From: an uncultured Elioraea sp.
Lineage (GTDB): Bacteria > Pseudomonadota > Alphaproteobacteria > Acetobacterales > Acetobacteraceae
NCBI GenBank assembly: GCA_937928775.1
Contig: CALFVI010000070.1
Span: 1-35,857 of the forward strand
Reading direction: 5' to 3'
Length of the DNA: 35,857 bases
In this document: positions 23,957-32,832 of the stretch, piece after piece
How the letters are laid out: each line of letters opens with the position of its first letter
Position numbering within the stretch: position 1 is the stretch's first letter
The notes under the pieces: generated by a model
Told to the model about the DNA's origin: nothing
The model's input: only the letters and a program-made list of their open reading frames with translations
Databases searched by the model: none
Translations under genes and position numbers: made by a program

Positions 23957-25182
23957 GTGGCGGGCGCCTCCACGACAGCGGCTTTGCGCGGCAAGAGAAG
24001 GGAAATCGCGCAGCACGCGGCGAGCATCGCCGCCGCCCCGATCAGGCAGCCCTCAATCCCGCCCACCTGGTAGAGAAGCCCCGACAGAAGCGTGCCCATC
24101 AGCCGCCCCGTCGCGTTGGCGGCATAATAGAACCCGACATCCTCCGCCACCTTCTCCGACCCGGCATAGGCGACGACGAGGTAGGAGTGCACGGAGGAGT
24201 TGATCGCGAACACGATGCCGAAGAGGGCAAGCCCGGCCACGACGATCGTTTCGGCCCGCGCCGGGGCTGCGCCAAGCCCGGCGAGGATGGCGACCGGGAC
24301 GAGGGCGAGCACCCCGGCCCAAAGCCGCGCCGCCGGCACCTCGGCGGAAAGCCCATCGGGCGAGCGCGGCACGATCCGGTAGGCGAGCCCTTGCACGATG
24401 CCGTAGCCGATGGTCCAGAGGGCGAGAAAACCGCCCACCTCGGCGAAGCTCCAGCCCGCGGCGTAGAGGAAGACAGGAAGCCCCACCACGAACCACACAT
24501 CGCGCGCACCGAACAGCACGATGCGCGCTGCGGCGAGCAGGTTGATCGCGCGCGTCTTGGCGAAGAGTTCGCGCACGCGCGAGGCCTTCCTCGCCTTGCC
24601 GAACATCCGCGGCAGCGAAAGCGCGACCGCGGCGAAGACGAACGCGAGCAGGCCAGCCATCAGCCACAGCGCGGGTGCGAAGCCGAACGCCGACAGGAGC
24701 AGGCCGCCCAGGAAGAACCCAACCCCCTTCAGCGCGTTCTTCGACCCCGTGAGCCAGGCGACGTAGCGGAACAGGGTTCCCGAATCGCCCTCCGGGGTGA
24801 CGAGTTTGATCGCGCTCTTCGCACTCGTCTTGGTGAGGTCCTTGGCCACGCCGGCCAGGCCTTGCGCGACCACGACCCAGGCGACGGACCAGACGCGCGA
24901 CCAGGCGGGATCGAGGGCAGAGAGCATGAAGAGGGCCGCCACCTGCAGCGCGAGCCCGGCCGAGAGGGTCACGTTCACGCCGAAGCGCGCCGCCGCCCAG
25001 CCGCCGAACAGGTTGGTGGCCATGCCGGCAAGCTCGTACAGCACGAACAGGAAGGCGAGCTCGAACGGCGTGTAGCCCAGCGTGAAGAAGTGCAGCAGCA
25101 CGAGCATGCGCAGGGCGCCGTCGGTCAGCGTGAAGCCCCAGTAGGCGGCAACCACCGAGGCGTAGGCGCGGCGCGGGCTCAT
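23953..25182 (-). CDS. arsJ: ArsJ, MFS exporter of 1-arseno-3-phosphoglycerate
   Basis: A 409-residue major-facilitator transporter with twelve hydrophobic segments. Blocks typical of ArsJ are YWGFTLTDGALRMLVLLHF near the N-terminus, GLAGVAKDLTKTSAKSAIKLV in the middle and YYAANATGRLMGTLLSGLLYQ near the end. ArsJ exports the unstable product made when GAPDH uses arsenate in place of phosphate. The product decays outside, releasing arsenate. The GAPDH gene directly upstream, with an 84-bp gap, supplies that substrate. ATG 25182 is the natural family start. Confidence 0.96.
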   Translation of the reverse strand: MSPRRAYASVVAAYWGFTLTDGALRMLVLLHFFTLGYTPFELAFLFVLYELAGMATNLFGGWAAARFGVNVTLSAGLALQVAALFMLSALDPAWSRVWSVAWVVVAQGLAGVAKDLTKTSAKSAIKLVTPEGDSGTLFRYVAWLTGSKNALKGVGFFLGGLLLSAFGFAPALWLMAGLLAFVFAAVALSLPRMFGKARKASRVRELFAKTRAINLLAAARIVLFGARDVWFVVGLPVFLYAAGWSFAEVGGFLALWTIGYGIVQGLAYRIVPRSPDGLSAEVPAARLWAGVLALVPVAILAGLGAAPARAETIVVAGLALFGIVFAINSSVHSYLVVAYAGSEKVAEDVGFYYAANATGRLMGTLLSGLLYQVGGIEGCLIGAAAMLAACCAISLLLPRKAAVVEAPAT

Positions 25183-25266
25183 CCTCCGACCCCGTTGCCG
25201 AATACGCTGCGCTGACGCATCGTTCCGTTTCTTGTCCTTGCTGCGTCGCGCGGCCTGCCGGCGCGC

Positions 25267-26301
25267 TTAGCTCCGCTCGGCGACGATTGCGGCGAGGTCG
25301 ACCATGCGGCAAGCATAGCCCATTTCGTTGTCGTACCAGGCATAGACCTTCACCATCGTGCCGTCCGTCACCATGGTCGAGGGCGCATCGACGATCGCGC
25401 TGCGGCTGTCCGAACGGTAATCGGCCGAGACGAGAGGGCGATGCTCGATGCCGAGAATGCCCGCAAGCGGGCCAGCCGCGGCTTCGGCGAACAGCGCGTT
25501 CACCTCGTCCTCGGTGGTTGGGCGAGCCAGTTCGAACACCGCATCCGTCAGCGAGGCGTTCAGCACAGGCGCGCGCACTGCATGCCCGTTCAGCTTGCCG
25601 TTCAGTTCCGGGTAGATCAGCCCGATCGCAGTGGCCGAGCCCGTGGTGGTGGGTGCGAGGTTTAGCATCGCCGAGCGCGCGCGGCGGAGGTCGCGGTGCG
25701 GCGCGTCGATCACCACGTTGGTGTTGGTCGGGTCGTGGATGGTGGTGATCTGGCCATGGCGGATGCCGATCCCCTCGTGCAGCACCTTCACCAGAGGGGC
25801 GAGGCAGTTCGTGGTGCAGGACGCCGCGGTGAGGATGGGCTGAGAGCCGTCGTAGAGCCGGTCGTTGACGCCGACGACGATGTTCAGCGCCGACCCGTCC
25901 TTCACCGGGGCGGCGACGATGACGCGCTTGGCGCCCCGCGCAAGATGGGCGTCGAGATCGTCTCGGGTGAGGAACTTTCCCGTGCATTCGAGCACGAGGT
26001 CGACCCCGAGATCGCCCCACGGGATGTCGCGCGGGTGGGCATGAGCGGAGAAGCCGATGCGGCGGTTGCCGATCACGATCGCGTCTTTCTCCGCCGCGAT
26101 CGGCGCCCGCCATCGGCCATGGATGGAGTCGAACTCGAGCAGATGCGCGGTGGCTGCCGGGCCGCCCTTGACTTCGTTTACATGCACGAGTTCGAGGCGG
26201 TTCGCCGCGCGCGGGTCGTTCGCCACCCGCTCCACCCCACCAAGCCCCGCGCGGGCGGTGAGGCGGCCGATCCGACCCATGCCATTGATGCCAACGCGCA
26301 T
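25267..26301 (-). CDS. ArsJ-associated glyceraldehyde-3-phosphate dehydrogenase
   Basis: A 344-residue NAD-dependent GAPDH. The Rossmann start is [13 protein letters not shown]. The catalytic Cys is C162 in ASCTTNC, and the partner His lies in the following helix region ([14 protein letters not shown]). [15 protein letters not shown] closes the C-terminus. Dedicated GAPDH copies beside arsJ make 1-arseno-3-phosphoglycerate from arsenate. The ATG at 26301 has GAGGGA upstream; a TTG four codons earlier is a less likely start. It lies 8 bp after the ArsR-ArsC fusion stop, so it is in the same operon. Confidence 0.94.
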   Translation of the reverse strand: MRVGINGMGRIGRLTARAGLGGVERVANDPRAANRLELVHVNEVKGGPAATAHLLEFDSIHGRWRAPIAAEKDAIVIGNRRIGFSAHAHPRDIPWGDLGVDLVLECTGKFLTRDDLDAHLARGAKRVIVAAPVKDGSALNIVVGVNDRLYDGSQPILTAASCTTNCLAPLVKVLHEGIGIRHGQITTIHDPTNTNVVIDAPHRDLRRARSAMLNLAPTTTGSATAIGLIYPELNGKLNGHAVRAPVLNASLTDAVFELARPTTEDEVNALFAEAAAGPLAGILGIEHRPLVSADYRSDSRSAIVDAPSTMVTDGTMVKVYAWYDNEMGYACRMVDLAAIVAERS

Positions 26302-26309
26302 CGGTTCCC

Positions 26310-27215
26310 TCAAACGGACGTGGACTGTGCAGCGGGCAGGGACGGCTTGGGCGCGCGCGGCAGCCGGCCGATGGCGTCGAGCTCCGCCTGCAGCGCAAGC
26401 CGGTCGAGACGCTCGACCGGCAGGGAGACGAAGGCCCTGATCCGGTCGCGAAGCATGCGATGGAGGTCGGCGATGACCTGGTAACGTTCGGCCTCACTCC
26501 CGGTAACCTTGGCGGGATCCGGCATCGCCCAATGCGCGCTGAGCGGCCGGCCCGGCCAAACGGGGCAAACCTCGCCGGCCGCGTCGTCGCAGACGGTGAT
26601 GACGACGTCGACCTCAGCCGCTCCGGGGCGGGCGAACTCATCCCAGGATTTCGACCTCAGCCCCTCCGTCGGGTAGTCGTGCTCGCGAAGGAAGGCCAGG
26701 GTCTGGCCATCGATCTCACCCTTTGGGTGGCTGCCGGCGGAGAAAGCGCGAAACCGGCCCTGGCCTTCGCGGTTGAGGATGCACTCGGCCATGATCGAGC
26801 GGCAGGAGTTGCCTGTGCAAAGGAAGAGGACGTTGATCGGGTTTTTTCGTTCGGTCTCAGTCTCGGCCTCTGCCATGCGAGGGTCCTCCTGGCGTGCGGT
26901 GGCGGCGAAGCCTTCGCCGCAGAGGTCCGGCCGCCCGCCGCAGCAGGTTTCGGTGAGGAAACTGGCAAGCGCCCTGAGTTCGGCGAGTTCCAGCGCGTAG
27001 AGGATGTTCCGCCCGGCGCGGGCCGGGCGGATCAGCCGTGCCGCCTCAAGCTCGCGCAAGTGGAAGGAGAGGCTGGAGGGCGCCACCCCGAGTTCAACCG
27101 CGATCGCGCCAGCCGGCAGGCCTGAGGGGGCGTGCGCGGCGAGCAGCCGCACCAGCGCCACCCGCGTCGGATGGGCGAGGGCGGCGAGCTGCGCGGCGGC
27201 TGCTCTCTCTTCCAT
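26310..27215 (-). CDS. arsC: ArsR-ArsC fusion: As(III)-responsive repressor joined to arsenate reductase
   Basis: A 301-residue protein with two complete domains. Residues 1-100 are an ArsR-type winged helix ([21 protein letters not shown]), with a Cys cluster CC-x6-C at 91, 92 and 99 like the As(III) site of A. ferrooxidans-type ArsR. Residues 127-300 are a low-molecular-weight phosphatase-type arsenate reductase. Its P-loop is CTGNSCR (Cys133-Arg139), and the redox Cys pair lies in [11 protein letters not shown]. The fusion joins them in one frame with a short linker. The ATG at 27215 has no visible Shine-Dalgarno, whereas an internal ATG at 26876 has a strong one. It heads the arsenic operon. 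Confidence 0.94.
   Translation of the reverse strand: MEERAAAAQLAALAHPTRVALVRLLAAHAPSGLPAGAIAVELGVAPSSLSFHLRELEAARLIRPARAGRNILYALELAELRALASFLTETCCGGRPDLCGEGFAATARQEDPRMAEAETETERKNPINVLFLCTGNSCRSIMAECILNREGQGRFRAFSAGSHPKGEIDGQTLAFLREHDYPTEGLRSKSWDEFARPGAAEVDVVITVCDDAAGEVCPVWPGRPLSAHWAMPDPAKVTGSEAERYQVIADLHRMLRDRIRAFVSLPVERLDRLALQAELDAIGRLPRAPKPSLPAAQSTSV
26874..26894 (-). promoter_or_regulatory. Internal ribosome binding site and start codon before the ArsC domain
   Basis: On the minus strand AGGAGG is followed, after about eight bases, by ATG at 26876, in frame with the fusion. The protein from here would begin [18 protein letters not shown], a normal ArsC N-terminus. Free ArsC could therefore be made in addition to the fusion. 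Confidence 0.6.
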
Positions 27216-27240
27216 AGTTCAACGATAATCAAAGCATTGC
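27216..27240 (-). promoter_or_regulatory. AT-rich control region upstream of arsRC
   Basis: The first 25 bases before the ArsR start are AT-rich for this window (GTTCAACGATAATCAAAGC on the plus strand). On the minus strand they hold TTGAT and TTGAA half-sites five bases apart. ArsR repressors bind close to their own start codon, so an operator here is plausible, but the repeat is imperfect. Confidence 0.3.
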
Positions 27241-27267
27241 GCCGCCGCAAGCACGGCAGAGAGGCGG

Positions 27268-28022
27268 TCACGCCGCGGCGCAAGTGGGGGTCGAGAGGGC
27301 GATGACCTCACCCGATCGCGTCTCCTCGGGCAGGCAGAGGGAGACGATGGCGGGTGCCACATCCTCGGGCTTACGCAGGCGGGTGGGGTCTTCGCCCGGA
27401 AAGGCAGCGGCGCGCAGCCGGGTGGCGACCGGGCCCGGGTCGCAGAGGTTCGCCTTCACCGGGGTGATGGCAAGCTCGGCCGCCCATGTTCGCACAAGGT
27501 GCTCGAGCGCTGCCTTCGAGGCGCCATACGGTCCCCAATAGGGTCGGAGCGCGGCAGCGACGGAGTCCGTGAGGAACACCGCCCGCCCGGCGTCCGAGGC
27601 GCGCAGCAGAGGCTCGGTCGAACGCATCAGCCGCCAGTTCGCCGTCACGTTTACGGCCCAGAGCTCGCTCCAGACGTGATCGGGAAGGTGGGTGAGAGGA
27701 CCGAGCCGGCCGAGTACCGCGGCGGCTCCGACCAGCACATCGAGACGGCCGAAGCGGGCGGCGAGATTGGGCCCAATCAGGTCGATCGCCTCGCCCTCGC
27801 GCAGATCGAGCACGAGCAGCGTGGCGCCGCGCCCGGTGGCGGCGCGGATCAGATCATCCGTCTCCTCAAGCGCGCCCTGGGTGCGGGAGAGGGCGACCAG
27901 GTGGGCGCCGGCACGCGCCAGCGCGATCGCCACCGCCCTGCCAATGCCCCGCCCCGCCCCAGTGACCAGGGCGACCCGACCGGAGAGCGGCCCCTCGCTG
28001 GCGGCAGGAGGCGACAGGCCGC

Positions 28023-28026
<4 letters not shown>
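27268..28026 (-). CDS. Short-chain dehydrogenase/reductase
   Basis: A 252-residue classical SDR. The cofactor motif is TGAGRGIG (about residues 22-29). The catalytic residues are Ser155 in FLTDSVAA, Tyr167 and Lys171 in YGASK. Substrate unknown. The GTG start at 28026 overlaps the purF stop (GTGA), so the gene is translationally coupled to purF. An SDR after purF is common in related alphaproteobacteria, where its job is unclear. It ends 53 bp before the arsenic operon start, which may therefore also receive read-through. Confidence 0.9.
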
Positions 28027-29498
<1,472 letters not shown>

Positions 29499-29542
29499 CG
29501 GCCCAACCGCAGCCGCCTTCCCTCTCCGCCCGACACCAAGGC

Positions 29543-30085
29543 TCAGTTCGCCCGGCCGGCAGAGCGGGCTTGGGCGGGCTTGGTTAGGGGCGGCAGAGGC
29601 AACAGACCCTCCGGCAACTGACGAACAATCCATCGTCCCCCTGCCTCAAGGGCGGGGCGGGTGCGGGCATGCACCGCCCAGTCCGGCCAGCGGTCGGGCG
29701 GCGCAAGCCACGCTGCTGCAATATAGGCGAAACACAGGATCGCCGCACCCCGCACGAGGCCGAAGGCAAGGCCGAGCAGACGGTCGATCGCGCCGAGCCG
29801 AGAGCTCTGCACGAGGTCGGAAAGACTGCCTGCGAGCAACGACAGCAGGATCAGCGAGACGAGGAAGATCGCCCCCCCGGCGAGCCCGTCAGCGACCAAT
29901 CCCGGCTCGATCAACCCGCCCAAGCCCACGAGATGGGGCGCAAGATGGGGGTAGCCGACGAGCCCGGCGGCGGCAGCCCCCACCCAGGCGGCGATGGCGA
30001 GAGTCTCGCGCACGAAGCCGCGAAGCAGCGCGAGCAGGCCAGAGAGGCCGAGCACGAACAGGACAGCGAGGTCGAACCACGGCAT
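29543..30085 (-). CDS. cvpA: CvpA family membrane protein
   Basis: A 180-residue inner-membrane protein with four hydrophobic helices. The family start is WFDLAVLFVLGLSGLLALLRGFVRE, then the middle DRLLGLAFGLVRGAAILCFAYIA, and a basic tail. It is named for colicin V production in E. coli; the molecular role is not settled. CvpA directly before purF is the same arrangement as in E. coli and many alphaproteobacteria. ATG 30085 places the first helix at the N-terminus. No Shine-Dalgarno is clear. Confidence 0.9.
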   Translation of the reverse strand: MPWFDLAVLFVLGLSGLLALLRGFVRETLAIAAWVGAAAAGLVGYPHLAPHLVGLGGLIEPGLVADGLAGGAIFLVSLILLSLLAGSLSDLVQSSRLGAIDRLLGLAFGLVRGAAILCFAYIAAAWLAPPDRWPDWAVHARTRPALEAGGRWIVRQLPEGLLPLPPLTKPAQARSAGRAN

Positions 30086-30240
30086 GGATGGGGGGGATAC
30101 GCCAGGGCAGAAGACCGCGCCAAGCCTCAGTCGATGGGCGGGGCTTAGGGCGATGTTCGCGACTGGGTTGTTTTGGTAGGGCAATGGTCGTGAAAGTTTG
30201 TGTGGGGCGGGGTCACGGTTCTCATGATCCGCTAAGCCCC

Positions 30241-30257
30241 TGTCGAAAAATTTTACA
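30241..30257 (+). promoter_or_regulatory. AT-rich imperfect palindrome upstream of the sigma-54 promoter, candidate enhancer site
   Basis: TGTCGAAAAATTTTACA has outer arms TGT/ACA and inner arms AAAA/TTTT, imperfect by two bases. It lies about 64 bp upstream of the -24 element, a normal position for an activator of sigma-54 promoters. In PEP-CTERM systems the two-component pair PrsK/PrsR works with sigma-54, and conserved upstream elements of this look have been described; I recall this in general terms. Assignment to PrsR is inference. Confidence 0.5.
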
Positions 30258-30318
30258 CCTCACGATTTCTGATCTGCTACCGCAAAGAAAAGCCGAGGAA
30301 CCTCAAGCTTTTACGAAG

Positions 30319-30335
30319 TTGGCGCCGTTTTTGCT
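30319..30335 (+). promoter_or_regulatory. Near-consensus sigma-54 (-24/-12) promoter for the PEP-CTERM gene
   Basis: TTGGCGCCGTTTTTGCT has the invariant GG (30321-30322) and GC (30333-30334) twelve bases apart. It matches the family consensus TTGGCACG-N4-TTGCW in all but two bases of the fixed part. Transcription would start near 30346, 32 bases before the start codon. Confidence 0.75.
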
Positions 30336-30347
30336 AATGGCGAACCG

Positions 30348-30363
30348 TCTGTCACCCGACAGA
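30348..30363 (+). other. Hairpin at the 5' end of the PEP-CTERM leader
   Basis: TCTGTC (30348-30353), loop ACCC, then GACAGA (30358-30363). It would form right at the predicted mRNA 5' end and directly touches the ribosome site AGGAGG that follows. It may stabilise the messenger or tune translation. Confidence 0.5.
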
Positions 30364-30377
30364 GGAGGTAACCAGCG

Positions 30378-31058
30378 ATGTGGACCACGACGATGAAAAC
30401 CGCCCTCTTTGGTGCTGCCGTCGCGGCTCTGTTGGCCAGCAAAGCCCAGGCTGCCACCTTGACCATCGAGGCGATCAATGCAACGTGGACTGGAAACGCG
30501 CCGATTTCTTTTAACAGCGCGTCTCTACCTGCAACAGTTAATCTCGGCGCAGAATTTCGCTTTATTGACGTCACGGGAGATCATTTGAATCCGGACTACG
30601 CCGGTTACAGTGGCACGTTCAGTACAACCCTCACCTTCTCTGGCCTCGGCCAAGCCACCTTTGAATTTCCTTGGTCAGTGAGACAAGTTGATGATTCGCT
30701 TCTCCTCGCCGTTTTGTTTGGCTTTGGTCAGCCCTATGGAGGCGTTGACACGCCGATTGACGACGCTGACCTCCTCAACGTCTTGTTCAATTTCGGTAAC
30801 GTAGCGCATATCTGGTTTGAGCAACCCTCCGCCTCGGCTGTCGTGGGTGGGCAGCGGATCACCCTCACACTCACCTCATCCTGGGCCGAAGAGGACGATG
30901 CCTCGACGCGGTTTCGGGGCTTCTGGATCAACTCGGATGGCGACACGCCGATCTTCGCTATCTTGACGGCAGAGCCTATCCCCGAGCCTGCTTCCCTGGC
31001 TCTGTTCGCCGCTGGCCTCCTCGGCCTGAGCTTCGCAGCACGCCGGCGCGCTCGTTGA
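30378..31058 (+). CDS. PEP-CTERM sorting-domain protein
   Basis: A 226-residue exported protein. The signal peptide is TALFGAAVAALLASKAQA. A beta-rich body follows, and the C-terminus is IPEPASLALFAAGLLGLSF plus AARRRAR, the PEP-CTERM tripartite sorting signal (Pro-Glu-Pro, helix, Arg cluster). Such tails are processed by an exosortase encoded elsewhere. Body residues 105-117 and 128-140 repeat a DD-x-x-LL-x-VLF-x-FG pattern. Its function is unknown. ATG 30378 has AGGAGGT at good spacing. The gene has visibly lower GC and more Phe, Asn and Thr than its neighbours and splits radA from cvpA, suggesting insertion. Confidence 0.92.
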   Translation: MWTTTMKTALFGAAVAALLASKAQAATLTIEAINATWTGNAPISFNSASLPATVNLGAEFRFIDVTGDHLNPDYAGYSGTFSTTLTFSGLGQATFEFPWSVRQVDDSLLLAVLFGFGQPYGGVDTPIDDADLLNVLFNFGNVAHIWFEQPSASAVVGGQRITLTLTSSWAEEDDASTRFRGFWINSDGDTPIFAILTAEPIPEPASLALFAAGLLGLSFAARRRAR

Positions 31059-31079
31059 CCTTGCGCTTCAGCGGAGCGC

Positions 31080-32501
31080 TCAGCAGGGCCGGGAGGAAAT
31101 CTCCCGGCCCGATCGCTGTGTGGATCGTGCGAGCAGATCGACCAGGTCGGCGAGATGCCCGATCTCGCGTAAGCTAACCCCCTCGGGCACGGCCAGCGCC
31201 CGCCCGCGCCCGGCCACCCGCTTCGGCAAGCAGGCGTTGGTGAACCCCAACTTCGCCGCCTCCTTCAGCCGCAGCTCGGCCTGGCCCACCATGCGCACCT
31301 CGCCGGAAAGCCCGACCTCGCCAAAGAACACGCAGCCGGCATCGGTCGGGCGATCGACCAGAGCGGACAGAAGGGCAGCCGCCACCGCGAGGTCCGCCGC
31401 CGGTTCGCCGACCTTTAGCCCGCCTGCGACGTTGAGGAACACGTCGCGATCGGCGAACGACACCCCGCAGCGCGCGTCCAGCACGGCAAGCAGCAGCGAG
31501 AGGCGCGCCTGATCCCAGCCCACCACGGTGCGCCGGGCCGGGCCCTCGCCCGCGCGCCGCGACACCAGCGCCTGGACCTCAACGAGCACCGGGCGCGTGC
31601 CCTCCATCCCGGCGAACACCGCTGACCCCGAGACGTTGCCGCGCCTCTCCGCCAGAAACAGAGCAGAAGGGTTGGCCACCTCGGCAAGCCCCCGCGCCGT
31701 CATCTCGAACACGCCGATCTCGTCTGTTGCGCCGAACCGGTTCTTCACCCCACGCAAGATACGGAAGACATGCCCACGATCGCCCTCGAGATAGAGGACG
31801 GCATCGACCAAGTGCTCGAGCACGCGAGGGCCGGCGAGCGCCCCCTCCTTGGTCACGTGCCCAACCAACACGAGGGCGAAGTCGCGCGCCTTCGCCACCC
31901 GGATCAGCTCCGCCGCCGCGGCCCGCACCTGCGCCACCGTTCCCGGCGCCGCACCCGCCTCCTCCAGCCAGACCGTTTGGATCGAGTCGATGATCGCAAG
32001 ATCGGGCCTTGGGTCGGCCTCCACCGTGGCAAGCAGATCCCGCAGCGCGGAGACGGACGCGACGGCGACGGGGGCATCGGCGAGGCCGAGCCGAGCCGCG
32101 CGAAGCCGGATCTGCGAGACGGATTCCTCGCCGGAGAGGTAGAGCACGCGCCTGCCCGCGCGCGCCAGCGCCGCTGCTGCCTGCAAGAGCAAGGTCGACT
32201 TGCCGATACCGGGGTCGCCTCCCACCAGGATGGCAGAGCCTGGCACGAAGCCGCCCCCCAGAACGCGGTCGAGTTCGGCGATGCGCGAGACGAGCCGTGG
32301 CTGGACTTGGCTTTCGCCTTGCAGCGGAACGAGCGGCACCGCCCGTCCACCCAACGCCGCCCCGCCGCCAGGGGGGCCCGCCCGTGGAACGGCCTCTTCT
32401 ACCAAGGTGTTCCACGCCCCGCAGGCGCCGCACTGCCCGGCCCACTTGGCAAAGGCCGCGCCGCAGGCGGTGCAGACGAAGCGCGTAGCAGGCTTGGGCA
32501 T
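31080..32501 (-). CDS. radA: DNA repair protein RadA
   Basis: A 473-residue RecA-like ATPase with Lon-like C-terminal domain that processes recombination intermediates. The N-terminal zinc finger has Cys10, Cys13, Cys24 and Cys27. Walker A is GGDPGIGKST near residues 94-103. The RadA-specific KNRFG motif is present (GVKNRFGATDEIG). The C-terminal domain includes VNVAGGLKVGEPAADLAVAAAL-like sequence (here FLNVAGGLKVGEPAADLAV). ATG 32501 sits directly before the finger. radA normally neighbours cvpA in related genomes; here the PEP-CTERM gene intervenes. Confidence 0.96.
   Translation of the reverse strand: MPKPATRFVCTACGAAFAKWAGQCGACGAWNTLVEEAVPRAGPPGGGAALGGRAVPLVPLQGESQVQPRLVSRIAELDRVLGGGFVPGSAILVGGDPGIGKSTLLLQAAAALARAGRRVLYLSGEESVSQIRLRAARLGLADAPVAVASVSALRDLLATVEADPRPDLAIIDSIQTVWLEEAGAAPGTVAQVRAAAAELIRVAKARDFALVLVGHVTKEGALAGPRVLEHLVDAVLYLEGDRGHVFRILRGVKNRFGATDEIGVFEMTARGLAEVANPSALFLAERRGNVSGSAVFAGMEGTRPVLVEVQALVSRRAGEGPARRTVVGWDQARLSLLLAVLDARCGVSFADRDVFLNVAGGLKVGEPAADLAVAAALLSALVDRPTDAGCVFFGEVGLSGEVRMVGQAELRLKEAAKLGFTNACLPKRVAGRGRALAVPEGVSLREIGHLADLVDLLARSTQRSGREISSRPC
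31086..31110. terminator. 10-bp perfect hairpin between the PEP-CTERM gene and radA
   Basis: GGGCCGGGAG (31086-31095), loop GAAAT, then CTCCCGGCCC (31101-31110). It begins 28 bases after the PEP-CTERM stop and overlaps the last codons of radA on the other strand. It could end transcription of either convergent gene, though no T-tract follows on the plus strand. Confidence 0.55.
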
Positions 32502-32832
32502 CAGGGTGAAGGATCAGGGCGGATGCGGGTTGGCGGGAGCTCGGCAAGATCAAGCTAGCGACATCCCGGCCGTCCGACGAGCCAAATGCTCGGCGCGTGA
32601 CGGCGCCGTCGCAGCGGCCGAAGAGATGCGTGCGCGACCTGTCATGGCTCGCCTCTCTTCGCCCCTGTCCGCAGCGAACGCCTCGCCAGCCTCTCCGACA
32701 CGACCTCGCCTCGAACGGACCGCGCCCGGTCCGAAGCCGGCCCGGTCCGAACGCCGCCCGGCGACAACGGGGCCCTCGCGCCAGCCGACCTCCCCTCCCC
32801 AGACGGCTTCGCCTCGTGCGACACTCGCCTCG
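32502..32832. other. Gene-free stretch between divergent radA and pgi
   Basis: 331 bp that should hold both promoters. A plus-strand frame is open into pgi and gives a low-complexity Pro/Ala/Arg/Thr-rich extension with no domain, so I do not count it as coding. It contains a repeat/palindrome block described separately. No conventional promoter stood out by eye. Confidence 0.6.
32716..32751. repeat. Direct and inverted repeat block upstream of pgi
   Basis: GCCCGGTCCGAA occurs at 32724-32735 and again at 32740-32751, a 16-bp period. CGGACC (32716-32721) pairs with GGTCCG (32728-32733) as an inverted repeat with a six-base gap. It may be a binding site between the divergent radA and pgi genes, or chance in very GC-rich DNA. 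Confidence 0.4.

Noticed and set aside
24053-26641. 862-codon minus-strand frame across arsJ, gapdh and part of arsRC
   Set aside because: It is a shifted frame of three recognised genes on the same strand; low stop density in GC-rich DNA explains it.
32200-32832. Long N-terminal extension of pgi
   Set aside because: It would overlap radA and is a low-complexity Pro/Ala/Arg stretch. Family length is reached from 32833.
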